Numbered from the stretch's first letter, positions 1 through 8,547 are shown. The stretch: DNA of 64,000 nucleotides from Anaerolineaceae bacterium (GCA_016841525.1 JAENYZ010000001.1:372001-436000); one strand, 5' to 3'. Translations and numbers: made by a program. The notes: generated by a model from the letters alone, not told the origin.

Positions 1-867
1 TTGAATCCACCAACCGTAACTCAAAGCCGTGACAGACCCGACTGGCAGCCTTGAAGCCAAATTGTCCCTTGCTAAAAAGATCAGCTGGATAAATCCCATA
101 CTAACCAGGCGCGGTCCCATCAAACGCAGCACTTTCTGAAATGCGGCATCCTTAAGGTCAATTTTCGCAAACCAGCGAAAACGGTATTTGATCAAACCTG
201 GGATTTGGATCAACAAATGCAGCGTTGCACCAATGATCACGCCATAGACCAGTCCATGGATACCCAATCCAAAAGCTGGCAGTCGAAAACCAGCAATCCG
301 GTATCCTTCCGCTGGTGCCAAGACAACAGCGCCAAATATTTGTCCCAGGTCATAAAGGAGCGGTGCTAAAGCAGGCAGTAAAAAATGTTGATTTGCCTGA
401 AGACCAGCCATGACAAGGCCGCTGATAGAAAATAATAAAGTCGAGACCAGGTTATAACGCATCAACTCGATCGCTAAATCTTGCTGACCGGGGCTGAACC
501 CGGGTGCAATTCCTAATTGACCGCGGACCAAAGGCCCCGCAAGCAAAGCAACTAGAATTGCCAACCCACCTGTGACGATGAAGGCTAAATTTGCAACACC
601 GGAGAACAAACGCCAGGAGGACTCACGTCCCTCTTTTGATAAGACCGCTGATAGAACCGGGATAAAAGCGATCGCCAGCGCACCGCCGGAGATCAACGCA
701 AACAGCATATCAGGCAGATTATTGGCTGCGTTAAACACATCTAATTCTTCTGAAAGACCAAATTGGCGGCCAATTATCACCGTTCGCAAAACCCCCAATA
801 ATTTATCTGCGCCAAACAGGACGGCCAGCATCAACGAGATGCGCGTCAGCCGGCTGGTTTTCTTCAT
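1..867 (-). CDS. murJ: MurJ/MviN lipid II flippase, 3' part outside window
   Basis: I translated this from the minus strand; the ORF is open to the left window edge (289 codons visible), so the C-terminus is missing. The protein starts MKKTSRLTRIS and has the MurJ/MviN signature: a short cationic N-terminus, LLGVLRTVIIGRQFG (about residues 22-36), DVFNAANNLPDMLF, then several hydrophobic membrane segments with LARDNLASRLPVGSVTALSYG near the visible end. MurJ belongs to the MOP exporter fold and flips lipid-linked peptidoglycan precursors across the inner membrane. A GAAAGGG ribosome binding site lies about 8 nt before the ATG. It is divergent from the RNA-modification operon. The family call is firm; only the exact transported lipid is inferred. 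Confidence 0.88.
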   Translation of the reverse strand, partial: MKKTSRLTRISLMLAVLFGADKLLGVLRTVIIGRQFGLSEELDVFNAANNLPDMLFALISGGALAIAFIPVLSAVLSKEGRESSWRLFSGVANLAFIVTGGLAILVALLAGPLVRGQLGIAPGFSPGQQDLAIELMRYNLVSTLLFSISGLVMAGLQANQHFLLPALAPLLYDLGQIFGAVVLAPAEGYRIAGFRLPAFGLGIHGLVYGVIIGATLHLLIQIPGLIKYRFRWFAKIDLKDAAFQKVLRLMGPRLVSMGFIQLIFLARDNLASRLPVGSVTALSYGWWIQ

Positions 868-1032
868 AGATACCCTTTCAATCGATACCTTGCAATATGT
901 AGATTATGCCATAATCCTGATTGACTGACCAGTACTGCAAAAATGCTGCAAATGCCCCTTCCGTTTAAAGAGGTGTCAGAGGCAGGTTCAGATTTGTCTT
1001 TGATCCACATTGGAAAAAGCATTGGGTTTAGA

Positions 1033-1068
1033 ACCCCTTCCATTCAGGGAGGGGGTCAGGGGGTAGGT
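1033..1068. repeat. Dispersed G-rich hyphenated palindrome, copy 1
   Basis: The stretch reads CCCCTTCC, a short loop and GGGAGGGGG, then a second G run and TAGGT. The reverse complement matches a second copy at about 33273-33322 almost base for base. It lies in the 230-bp gap between murJ and the RsmI-like gene and has no ORF. Such REP/MITE-like elements are common between bacterial genes; the mobilising enzyme is not visible here. Confidence 0.6.
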
Positions 1069-1183
1069 AAGAATTAAGAACCAAAGTCGCTTACATAATG
1101 GATTTCAACAATGATTTAAGTAACAAATTATCCTCTTCCCAACTATCCACGCAATTCTCTTTTCTTATTAAAGCCGGGGATGT

Positions 1184-1189
1184 TACAAT
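1184..1189 (+). promoter_or_regulatory. Putative -10 box giving a leaderless mRNA
   Basis: TACAAT sits 7 nt before the ATG at 1197, so transcription starting at the usual distance would begin at or next to the start codon. No Shine-Dalgarno sequence is present. The -35 region is weak, so the call is tentative. It would drive the five-gene RNA-modification operon. Confidence 0.4.
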
Positions 1190-1196
1190 TAACAAA

Positions 1197-1898
1197 ATGG
1201 AAAAACAGACGAAACCAGGCAGACTTTATATCGTCGCCACACCCATCGGCAATCCAAAAGACATCACCCTCAGGGCATTGGACGTGCTCAAGAAGGTTGA
1301 TGCTGTCATCTGCGAAGAATTCCGCCAGGGCAGCCGGCTGCTGCATAAATTGGATATTGAAAATGAATTGATCCCCCTCAACGAACACAACGAAGCTGAA
1401 GAAGCGCAAAACATCATGGTGCGTTTAGCTAAAGGCGAGACCATGGCGATCATCTCTGACGCTGGCACCCCGGTGTTCGCTGATCCGGGACAGCACTTAC
1501 TTGAACTGCTTTATCAGATGAAGATCCCTGTTTCACCGGTGCCCGGGCCAGCTTCCCTGACCTCAGCCCTTTCTCTTTGCGATTTTTCCATCGAACGCTT
1601 CGTATTCGCCGGTTTTCCTCCCCGAAAAAGCGAACAGCGCGAGGGATTCCTGGCGAAATATCGCAGCGAATCAGTACCTGTCATCCTGATGGATACACCC
1701 TATCGATTGACTAAACTCCTGGAAGAAGTCACATCAGTATTTGGTAAAAACCAGGACATCCTGCTGGCATGTGACATGACACTGAAGAAAGAAGCTATCT
1801 TTCGCGGTCCCGTTTCAGAAATTTTGCCAAAAGTGTCCGGGCAAAAACGGGAATTCATGCTGATACTCAATATGAACAAAGGCAGAAGGCATCATTAA
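1197..1898 (+). CDS. RsmI-like tetrapyrrole-methylase-fold rRNA methyltransferase (divergent paralogue)
   Basis: 233 aa. It has the RsmI layout: YIVATPIGNPKDITLRAL near the N-terminus, ISDAGTPVFADPG in the middle, VPGPASLTSAL and AGFPPRKSEQR. RsmI uses SAM to 2'-O-methylate C1402 of 16S rRNA. The canonical segment EDTRxTxxLL is changed to EEFRQGSRLL, which sets it apart from the second, canonical RsmI at 9285-9953. An upstream in-frame ATG exists at 1098, but I chose 1197 because homology begins there and a -10 box lies directly before it. One nucleotide separates its stop from the next gene, so it heads a coupled operon of RNA-modification enzymes. The exact target base is inferred; a changed specificity is possible. 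Confidence 0.78.
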   Translation: MEKQTKPGRLYIVATPIGNPKDITLRALDVLKKVDAVICEEFRQGSRLLHKLDIENELIPLNEHNEAEEAQNIMVRLAKGETMAIISDAGTPVFADPGQHLLELLYQMKIPVSPVPGPASLTSALSLCDFSIERFVFAGFPPRKSEQREGFLAKYRSESVPVILMDTPYRLTKLLEEVTSVFGKNQDILLACDMTLKKEAIFRGPVSEILPKVSGQKREFMLILNMNKGRRHH

Positions 1899-1899
1899 G

Positions 1900-2994
1900 A
1901 TGATCAAACCCGAATTATTGAACATCAGGGACAAAACACTGAAACTGCCTGCCTTCCTGCCAGACGCAACCTCCGGTTACGTCCGTGCTGTCGACTCACA
2001 GGATCTTCAGAACGTGAAAATTCAAGCATTGGTGATGAACACATTCCACCTGATGCAAAAACCAGGTTCTAGCACCATCCAGGCTTTCAACGGACTGCAC
2101 CAATTTGCAGACTGGCCCGGCGTGATTGTGACCGACTCAGGCGGGTTTCAAGCCTATTCCCTGATCCATCAATCCGATCAATTTGGCACACTCAGCGACC
2201 GCGGCATTATCTTTCGCCCGGAAGGGAAAAATCGCAAATTCATTCTTTCCCCCGAGAAAAGTGTCCAGCTCCAGGTCAGCTATGATACCGATGTGGTCAT
2301 CTGCCTGGACGATTGCACCCATGTCGATGCTTCCCGGGAGGAACAGGAACTTTCTGTAGAGCGCACCCTGGATTGGGCAGCCCGCTGCAAAAAGGAATAC
2401 CTGCATCAAATGGACCAGCGGCAAGTCGATAATGACAAACGCCCGCTCATCTTCGGCGTCATCCAGGGCGGCGGCTACCCCGATTTGCGGAAAAAATGCG
2501 CAGAGGGCCTTTTGGAAATTGGCTTTGACGGCTTCGGGTACGGAGGTTGGCCGCTGGACTCACAGGGCAATCTCCTGGAGGAAATGGTCTCCCTCACACG
2601 AATTTTGGTGCCGGAGGAATTCACCATGCACGCCCTTGGCATCGGTCACCCCCTCAACCTAAAACGCACTTATGAGTTGGGGTATGTGATCTTCGACTGC
2701 GCCCTTCCCACACGGGATGCGCGCCACGGTCGCCTGATGCGTTATACGGTACCCCCTGGAACAGCTCTTTCCGGGAATAAATGGCTGGAATATGTTTACA
2801 TGCAGGATAAAAAACACATCAAAGACAGCCGTCCAATTTCAGAATATTGCGATTGTCCTGTGTGCTCTCATTACAGCCTGGGCTACCTTCATCACCTCTT
2901 CAAAACGGGGGATTGGCTCTATCAGCGCCTGGCAACCCTGCATAACTTGCGGTTCATGACGCAATTGACAGAACGGCTCCGCAACAATGATTGA
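1900..2994 (+). CDS. tRNA-guanine transglycosylase-like protein (divergent TGT paralogue)
   Basis: 364 aa. TGT enzymes swap guanine for a 7-deazaguanine in RNA. The key residues are present: DSGGFQ with Asp79, the nucleophile Asp266 in FDCALPTRDARHG, and a zinc site C317-x-C319-x2-C322-x25-H348. The bacterial substrate-binding segment GG(L/I)(S/A)VGE is replaced by GGWPLDSQG (about 215-223), and FGVIQGGGY stands for the usual FGIVQGG. It may therefore be a paralogue with a different base or RNA substrate rather than standard Tgt. It starts 1 nt after the RsmI-like gene and its end overlaps the next gene by 8 nt. A YhhQ-type precursor transporter gene lies 5.5 kb downstream, which fits salvage of a 7-deazaguanine. 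Confidence 0.8.
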   Translation: MIKPELLNIRDKTLKLPAFLPDATSGYVRAVDSQDLQNVKIQALVMNTFHLMQKPGSSTIQAFNGLHQFADWPGVIVTDSGGFQAYSLIHQSDQFGTLSDRGIIFRPEGKNRKFILSPEKSVQLQVSYDTDVVICLDDCTHVDASREEQELSVERTLDWAARCKKEYLHQMDQRQVDNDKRPLIFGVIQGGGYPDLRKKCAEGLLEIGFDGFGYGGWPLDSQGNLLEEMVSLTRILVPEEFTMHALGIGHPLNLKRTYELGYVIFDCALPTRDARHGRLMRYTVPPGTALSGNKWLEYVYMQDKKHIKDSRPISEYCDCPVCSHYSLGYLHHLFKTGDWLYQRLATLHNLRFMTQLTERLRNND

Positions 2995-3796
2995 TCGACC
3001 TGACATTGAAAATCTGGTAAAAAAAGTCCAGGCAAACAAAAAATACGAAGCAATCACACCCAAGCTTGTCAGGAGGCTTTCTAAATCTGCAATTGCCAGG
3101 GGGTTGAGCGGAAAATCCGCTGTCAAAGATGTTCGGAATAAATTGCACCAAATCGGCGGCGCATACTTCAAACAGAAGATCGATTATTCTCAATGCCTGA
3201 ATGAGCTCAAAGAAACTGACAAAAGCCTCAACTCTGATCAACTTCAACAATTTTGTGCCAGGATGATGGGCTTGCATGCCTCCACAGCTGAGCGACTGCC
3301 CATCCTTGAGGATTTTTTTAGGACCTGTCTCGAACCGATAGCCCCCGTTAAAAGCATCCTGGATTTAGCCTGCGGATTAAACCCGCTGGCAATCTCATGG
3401 ATGCCTTTACAAACTGGCTTTACCTACCATGCCTGCGATATCTACATGGATATGTTAAGCCTGGTTCAATCCTTTTTCGATCACCTAGGGATTGACGGCA
3501 CGACTGAAGCCTGTGACCTGGTTGGTGAAGTCCCCACAAAACCTGCACAAATTGCCTTCTTGCTCAAATCCATCCCTTGCCTTGAACAGGTCGATAAAGA
3601 TATCGGAATCATGCTTTTAGAAAAAATTCAGGCGGACCATATTCTGGTCTCTTTCCCTGTGCAGAGCCTTGGCGGGCGGAATAAAGGCATGCCAGATTTT
3701 TACCAGGATCATTTCTACGAGATGATCTCGGGCAAAGCCTGGGGGATAAAAAAATTTACTTTTCAAACCGAGTTGGCTTTCCTGGTGACCAAATGA
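2987..3796 (+). CDS. Arm/FmrO-family 16S rRNA (m7G1405-type) methyltransferase, copy 1
   Basis: 269 aa, close in length to ArmA/RmtB/Sgm. It carries the family hallmarks: KKLHQIxxAYF-like region near residues 51-61, HASTAERL at 97-104, the SAM motif LDLACGLNPLA at 125-135, an acidic residue in HACDI at 148-152, FLLKSIPCLEQ at 191-201 and VSFPVQSLGGRNKGM at 221-235. Known members methylate N7 of G1405 in 16S helix 44 and give high-level resistance to 4,6-disubstituted aminoglycosides. All motifs look intact, so activity is likely, but resistance is an inference. It overlaps the TGT-like gene by 8 nt and the second copy by 4 nt (ATGA), showing translational coupling. Confidence 0.82.
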   Translation: MIDRPDIENLVKKVQANKKYEAITPKLVRRLSKSAIARGLSGKSAVKDVRNKLHQIGGAYFKQKIDYSQCLNELKETDKSLNSDQLQQFCARMMGLHASTAERLPILEDFFRTCLEPIAPVKSILDLACGLNPLAISWMPLQTGFTYHACDIYMDMLSLVQSFFDHLGIDGTTEACDLVGEVPTKPAQIAFLLKSIPCLEQVDKDIGIMLLEKIQADHILVSFPVQSLGGRNKGMPDFYQDHFYEMISGKAWGIKKFTFQTELAFLVTK

Positions 3797-4614
3797 TCAC
3801 AATTGATATCGATGTAGATTCGCTGATCAAGCGCATCCTTGAAATGAAAAAATACCGGGGTTCAGGTCTTAACCCGGATACCATCCGTGATCTGATCCTC
3901 CAGGAAGCACCGCATCAAGCCTCATCCAAAAAACTGCTAAAGGCTGTCAAACGCAAACTTCACAATATCGTTGCCCCCTACCTGGGTGAACCGGATTATG
4001 AAAAACTGAGGGATGAGCTCAAACAAATTAAAAACACCACACCTGATTCTCCAGAAATTAGATCATTCTGTGAAAGAGTCCTTTCAGAGCATGCTTCAAC
4101 TTCAGAGCGCCTGCCGTATATGGAAGATTTCTACAATCAGCTATTTCAGCAGACTGGCATCCCTCACACCATACTAGACCTGGCGTGCGGACTGCATCCA
4201 CTGGCTTTGCCATGGATGGGACTGCCCCTCAGCGTCCAATACCATGCTTACGATATCATCCAGCCGCGTGTTGATTTCATCAATGATTTTTTCAAAACAA
4301 TCGGATTGGCACCCCTTGCGGAAAACCGGGATATTTTGGTAAATCCGCCTGAAATTAAAGCGGACCTTGCATTGATTTTCAAAGAAGCCCACCGTATGGA
4401 GAAACGCCAGCCAGGCTGCAGCCGTGGTTTATGGGCAGAACTGGATGTAAAAACCCTGGCAGTCTCACTTCCCACTCAGGACCTTTCAGGGACCCACAGC
4501 CTTTTAGAACAGCACCGTACGCTCGTTCTCGACAACTTGCCTGAGGACCATAGGCTTGAAGAAATCGCTATTGAAAATGAGATTGTCTTTTTGATCAGGA
4601 AAGTCCAGGCTTGA
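3793..4614 (+). CDS. Arm/FmrO-family 16S rRNA methyltransferase, divergent copy 2
   Basis: 273 aa, a tandem paralogue of the preceding gene. HASTSERL (100-107), LDLACGLHPLALPWM (128-142) and HAYDI (151-155) are kept, so SAM binding is expected. The later motifs have diverged: the FLLKxxPxLE segment reads LIFKEAHRMEKRQPG (194-208), and the SLxGxxKGM segment reads DLSGTHSLLEQ (230-240), without the KGM triplet. It may be a partner subunit, a methylase for another base, or a pseudo-enzyme. It overlaps copy 1 by 4 nt and stops 4 nt before the next gene. The family assignment is firm, the activity open. Confidence 0.75.
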   Translation: MITIDIDVDSLIKRILEMKKYRGSGLNPDTIRDLILQEAPHQASSKKLLKAVKRKLHNIVAPYLGEPDYEKLRDELKQIKNTTPDSPEIRSFCERVLSEHASTSERLPYMEDFYNQLFQQTGIPHTILDLACGLHPLALPWMGLPLSVQYHAYDIIQPRVDFINDFFKTIGLAPLAENRDILVNPPEIKADLALIFKEAHRMEKRQPGCSRGLWAELDVKTLAVSLPTQDLSGTHSLLEQHRTLVLDNLPEDHRLEEIAIENEIVFLIRKVQA

Positions 4615-4618
4615 GATC

Positions 4619-6082
4619 ATGGCGCTTGACACATCCAATAAGCTCAATCAGAGTTTGCAAAGATTTTCACATATTCTCTCACAGGCGGATATTCAAGGCC
4701 TTCTCGATATTCAAGAAGGACCCCTTCATACAGGCATCCGCTTAAATCCCCTAAAAACATCACCGGATGAAGCAATTAGAGATTTAAGCGAGCGCTATGG
4801 TTGGAAGATTGAACCGATTCACTTCTGCAATAATGCTTGGAAAATCATCAATGCCGAAACCTCGCCTGGCGGAACGATTGAGCATCGCATGGGTGCTTAT
4901 TATCTGCAGGACGCTGCATCAATGGTGCCGGTAAGCTTGTTTGAGATCAATGAACCCGAGCCATTAATTCTTGATCTGGCAGCCTCTCCGGGTGGAAAAA
5001 CGACCCATTTGATTGACCGATCAGGGGATAAGGGCTTAATTATTGCAAACGACGGCAGCCAGGGACGAATCACGGCATTGCGTGCTGTGCTAGAGACGTG
5101 GGGAGGCATCAACCAGGTGATCACCAACTACCCGGGAGAATCCTTTGGGGGATGGTTCCCGGAAACTTTTGATATCGTGCTTCTGGATGCCCCTTGTAGT
5201 ATGGAAAATTTGCGTCCGACCCCTAACCATCCGCTTCGAGAAACAACCACCGATGAACGTCTGCGATTGAAAGAACGGCAAATCCAATTGTTAACCAGCG
5301 GTTTACAAGCGCTTAAAACTGGCGGGCAGCTTGTTTACGCAACCTGCTCCCTTGCTCCGGAAGAGGACGAAGCTGTCATAAATGCCCTATTCGATAAATA
5401 TCCAGAGACTTTTAAAATCGAGGATGTGTCAAGCCAGTTTCAATTCAAGGCACCCGGTTTAACAGCCTTTGATGGCGAAACCTATCACCCACAGCTAATC
5501 AAAGCCCTGCGACTCTGGCCGCATCTGACGAATATGTCTGGTTTTTTCTGCACATTAATAACGAAACTTCGAGGGATGGATACAAACAGAGAAACACCAC
5601 CCAATCGGGACTTCTCAGCAACGCACCTTGAACCGCTGAAGAAAAATAACAAAACTCAAATTCATGATCAAGTAGAAACAAATTATGGCCTGGAGCTGGA
5701 GAATATCTTAGCAGCGTTTAGTTTAGAATTGTTCCAACGGTTTGACCAATTGTTCTTGATCCCCCAAAAATACACGGAGCACTTCATCACCCTGCCCTTT
5801 GAATACATTGGCATGCCCCTGGGTCAGTGGCACCAGAACATACTGATCCCTTCGCATACCTTTGCCAGCCGTTTTGGCACAGAATTTACCCGAGGGAAAA
5901 TTGTCATCGAAGAATCCCTTGTCGGGTTGTGGATTTCAGGCCGGGATATACGCCACCCACAGACTGAACTGACGCCAAAGGGTCAGTATTTATTGGTTAA
6001 TGATCTAGATGGAAGAAATTTAGGCTTGGGAAAATTGCTGCCAAAACGGCTGCGAAACATGCTCCCGAGAGGGCTAATCTAA
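4619..6082 (+). CDS. RsmF/NOP2-family rRNA m5C methyltransferase with C-terminal RNA-binding domain
   Basis: 487 aa. Residues about 60-110 include YYLQDAASMVPV, typical of the NOL1/NOP2/Sun family. The SAM loop LDLAASPGGKTTHL is near 118-131, motif IV DAPCS near 188-193 and the catalytic motif ATCSLAPEEDE near 240-250; both cysteines needed for m5C formation are present. After DAPCS the usual GEG is MEN. The C-terminal third (about 370-487) resembles the PUA-like extension of RsmF/YebU. RsmF makes m5C1407 in 16S helix 44, two bases from the Arm target. It closes the operon and overlaps the convergent plsC by 9 bp. Confidence 0.82.
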   Translation: MALDTSNKLNQSLQRFSHILSQADIQGLLDIQEGPLHTGIRLNPLKTSPDEAIRDLSERYGWKIEPIHFCNNAWKIINAETSPGGTIEHRMGAYYLQDAASMVPVSLFEINEPEPLILDLAASPGGKTTHLIDRSGDKGLIIANDGSQGRITALRAVLETWGGINQVITNYPGESFGGWFPETFDIVLLDAPCSMENLRPTPNHPLRETTTDERLRLKERQIQLLTSGLQALKTGGQLVYATCSLAPEEDEAVINALFDKYPETFKIEDVSSQFQFKAPGLTAFDGETYHPQLIKALRLWPHLTNMSGFFCTLITKLRGMDTNRETPPNRDFSATHLEPLKKNNKTQIHDQVETNYGLELENILAAFSLELFQRFDQLFLIPQKYTEHFITLPFEYIGMPLGQWHQNILIPSHTFASRFGTEFTRGKIVIEESLVGLWISGRDIRHPQTELTPKGQYLLVNDLDGRNLGLGKLLPKRLRNMLPRGLI

Positions 6083-6754
6083 GAACTGGATCAAGCCTTC
6101 ATCATTGACATTGATTTCGGAATAAACCCCATGATATTTTTCAGGTAATAATTTTTTAATTTCAAGCATAACGGCATCTGCTGCATCTTGCATCAATTCT
6201 TTACTCTTTGATTTGCCGCTGAAATTTAGACGGAACGGCCTACCCACCTTGATATTCATTGGGGTTCGTTTTAAGCGCTTGAAATTCTGAATAAAATTTT
6301 CATGACCAAAATAAGCTATAGGTATAATGGGTGCTTCTGTTTGAGTGGCAAGGATTGATATACCAGGTTTCCCCCGAAGAAGTTGACCATCTTCACTGCG
6401 TGTGCCCTCCGGTGCAACCGCCAGGATTTTCTTATCCTTCAGGGCTTGTTTCGCTTGTTTGAATGCAGCAAAATCTGCAATGTCCCGATCAATCGGGATA
6501 CCTTCCCATAAATTAAACAAAAAGGCTAAAAATGGCTTTTCCCATGTCTCCTTTTTAACCAGGCCCGTGGTCTTTCGTGGATAAAGATGGGTAATGAGAA
6601 CCGGGGCATCCAGAAAATTAACATGATTCGCCGCTGCAATCAATGGACCTTCATCTGGCACCATTGCCAGCTCAGCATCATCAATTTTCAATATCAAATT
6701 AGTAATACACTTGATAATTTTATTGACTACCCAAAGAAGCATTGAATTACTCAC
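6074..6754 (-). CDS. plsC: 1-acyl-glycerol-3-phosphate acyltransferase (PlsC family)
   Basis: 226 aa. It has the acyltransferase motif HX4D (His44, Asp49 in NHVNFLDAP) and motif III PEGTRS at 115-120, with a hydrophobic N-terminal helix. PlsC transfers an acyl chain to lysophosphatidic acid at the membrane in phospholipid synthesis. It overlaps the dagK-like gene upstream by 8 nt, so the two are co-translated, and its end overlaps the convergent RsmF-like gene by 9 bp. Chain specificity cannot be told from sequence. Confidence 0.88.
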   Translation of the reverse strand: MSNSMLLWVVNKIIKCITNLILKIDDAELAMVPDEGPLIAAANHVNFLDAPVLITHLYPRKTTGLVKKETWEKPFLAFLFNLWEGIPIDRDIADFAAFKQAKQALKDKKILAVAPEGTRSEDGQLLRGKPGISILATQTEAPIIPIAYFGHENFIQNFKRLKRTPMNIKVGRPFRLNFSGKSKSKELMQDAADAVMLEIKKLLPEKYHGVYSEINVNDEGLIQFLD

Positions 6755-7670
6755 ACACCATTTCTAATTGTTGTTTCAATATTGTCACTTCTAAATTTTT
6801 ACCTGCAACGCAAATGGTTTCACCGTCAGCGTGTACCGGCAAGCTGCCAGAAATGGCTTCAATATGGATATTCTTACCAACCGGCATCAGGATAGCTTCG
6901 TGGTCCCTCTGTGTGCCTGACATGACCTTTGGGAACAAGCCCAAAACACCTATTCGAGACACCTGCCCCGCAATACATAAATTCAACAAGCCGTCATCCG
7001 GTTCAGACTCGGGTGCAAACATAAATGCACCTCCCATCCGTTTACCGTTCATTAATGAGACGATCAGGCAGGCTTGTTGGAGGACCTCCCCATCAATATC
7101 TAACCTCAATTCAGGTGCTTTGAAATACAAGAAGATCGTTTTCAATGCGGCAATCAGGTAAGCCGGCATACCGGTGATAAATCGAGGCAATTTCGCTGCT
7201 TCAAAGCCGACCACAGCATCGAAACCAATGCCAACCCCATTCCCAAAATAGCGTCCTTCAGGGTAATCGCCCCCCTTAACAAATCCCACATCAATCATCC
7301 TGGTATGCCCATCCCCTAAAAGCTTACAGGCTGCTTCAAGATCTTGCGGGACACCCATCCCATAAGAGAAATCATTGCCCCTGCCGACGGGTAATACAGC
7401 CAGCCGTGATGAAAGTTTGCCGTTGTTCTTTGCTTGCATTAAGCCGTTGATGACTTCATTCGCTGTCCCATCCCCGCCTGCAGCGACAACAGTATCATAA
7501 CCATTCGACCCCGCTTCCTCAGCCAATCTGATCCCATGGCCAGGTTCATTTGTCACAAGCAAATCATAATCAATGCCAAAGGCATTTAGAAAGGATTCAA
7601 TCTCAGGGATCGCCTTTTTACCAGCGCCTCTGCCTGCAATCGGATTGACGATAATACAATGTTTGGACAA
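6747..7670 (-). CDS. Diacylglycerol kinase-family lipid kinase (YegS/DagK type)
   Basis: 307 aa, usual length for the family. It begins with IIVNPIAGRGAGKK and has the nucleotide-binding loop GGDGTANEVINGL at 65-77, LPVGRGNDFSYGMGVP (about 105-120) and GNGVGIGFDAVVGFEA, which are DAGK catalytic-domain signatures. These enzymes phosphorylate diacylglycerol or a related lipid using ATP. Feeding phosphatidate metabolism fits its coupling to plsC. RsmE lies 85 nt upstream on the same strand and may share the transcript. Confidence 0.88.
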   Translation of the reverse strand: MSKHCIIVNPIAGRGAGKKAIPEIESFLNAFGIDYDLLVTNEPGHGIRLAEEAGSNGYDTVVAAGGDGTANEVINGLMQAKNNGKLSSRLAVLPVGRGNDFSYGMGVPQDLEAACKLLGDGHTRMIDVGFVKGGDYPEGRYFGNGVGIGFDAVVGFEAAKLPRFITGMPAYLIAALKTIFLYFKAPELRLDIDGEVLQQACLIVSLMNGKRMGGAFMFAPESEPDDGLLNLCIAGQVSRIGVLGLFPKVMSGTQRDHEAILMPVGKNIHIEAISGSLPVHADGETICVAGKNLEVTILKQQLEMVCE

Positions 7671-7755
7671 ATCATTCTCCTGTCAATAATTTATTAAGAT
7701 ACCTGTAAGCCGCTGGTTAAGCTGTAAAATCATAACACATTCTAATTGTAAACCA

Positions 7756-8499
7756 CTAAAGCTCGCCCAAATCATGAAGTACAACTGCCGGAAAAACAAT
7801 CGCAGCGGTCTCCATTCGCAAAATCCGGTCACCCAGTGTCACCACCCGGCATCCAGACTCCTTCGCCAAATGAATTTCCTCCTCAGAAAATCCACCTTCG
7901 GGTCCAACATAAAGAGCGATGCTGCTGCCGTCGAACTCCTCAAGGCTTTGCGAGACCTGAACCTGGTTTGCATCATCTTCTTCCCAGGCAATCAAGGACA
8001 GACTGGTGGTTGCAGCACTTGAATTCAAACAAGCCTCAAATTCCTGCGGCTGATTTAGCTTCGGTAAGCGTCCCCGATGAGACTGTTCCGCTGCTTCCTG
8101 GATGATCCTTTCCCATCGTACCAATTTCTTTTCTGATAAGTCTGCGGACTGAACCAGGGTTCGTGAGGAAATGAATGGCGAAAACTCAGAAATGCCAATT
8201 TCTGTCCCCTTTTGCAAAATCCATTCGAACTTGTCCCGGCTTGTCATGCCGAAACACAACGTAATTTTCACGGCAGGCTCCGTTGAAGCAACTTCTTGAG
8301 TCATCACTTGTCCTATAACCGATCTCTTCTCTAAATCCACTTCAAGGGATACGCGATAAAGGCAGCCCTGGTTGTCCAGCACTTCCACAATATCGCCTGA
8401 TCGCAATCGCAGCACAGAAATGATCTGGTGTTCAACAGTTTCAGGAAAATTAACACGCTCATCTGATATTAGATACGGCTCTAAAAAGAAACGGTTCAT
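7756..8499 (-). CDS. rsmE: 16S rRNA m3U1498 methyltransferase RsmE
   Basis: 247 aa. It has an N-terminal PUA-like domain (MNRFFLEPYLI and HQIISVLRLRSGD) and a SPOUT-fold C-terminal domain with GPEGGFSEEE (about 198-207) and LGDRILRMETA (about 222-232), the knotted SAM site. RsmE methylates N3 of U1498 in the 16S decoding region. It is the last of several predicted helix-44 enzymes gathered in the first 10 kb. It is divergent from the YhhQ gene (48-bp gap). Confidence 0.92.
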   Translation of the reverse strand: MNRFFLEPYLISDERVNFPETVEHQIISVLRLRSGDIVEVLDNQGCLYRVSLEVDLEKRSVIGQVMTQEVASTEPAVKITLCFGMTSRDKFEWILQKGTEIGISEFSPFISSRTLVQSADLSEKKLVRWERIIQEAAEQSHRGRLPKLNQPQEFEACLNSSAATTSLSLIAWEEDDANQVQVSQSLEEFDGSSIALYVGPEGGFSEEEIHLAKESGCRVVTLGDRILRMETAAIVFPAVVLHDLGEL

Positions 8500-8534
8500 A
8501 TCCGGGTTTACTTTACCTAATCAGTCCATCGTTC

Positions 8535-8540
8535 TATAAT
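8535..8540 (+). promoter_or_regulatory. -10 box of a leaderless promoter
   Basis: A consensus TATAAT lies 7 nt before the ATG at 8548 and no Shine-Dalgarno sequence is present, so the mRNA probably starts at or next to the start codon. Confidence 0.55.
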
Positions 8541-8547
8541 TATTCAC

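Noticed and set aside
1900-2994. Calling the TGT-like protein DpdA (DNA 7-deazaguanine insertion)
   Set aside because: The zinc site and overall length fit RNA TGTs and no other dpd genes are nearby; the operon is made of RNA methylases.
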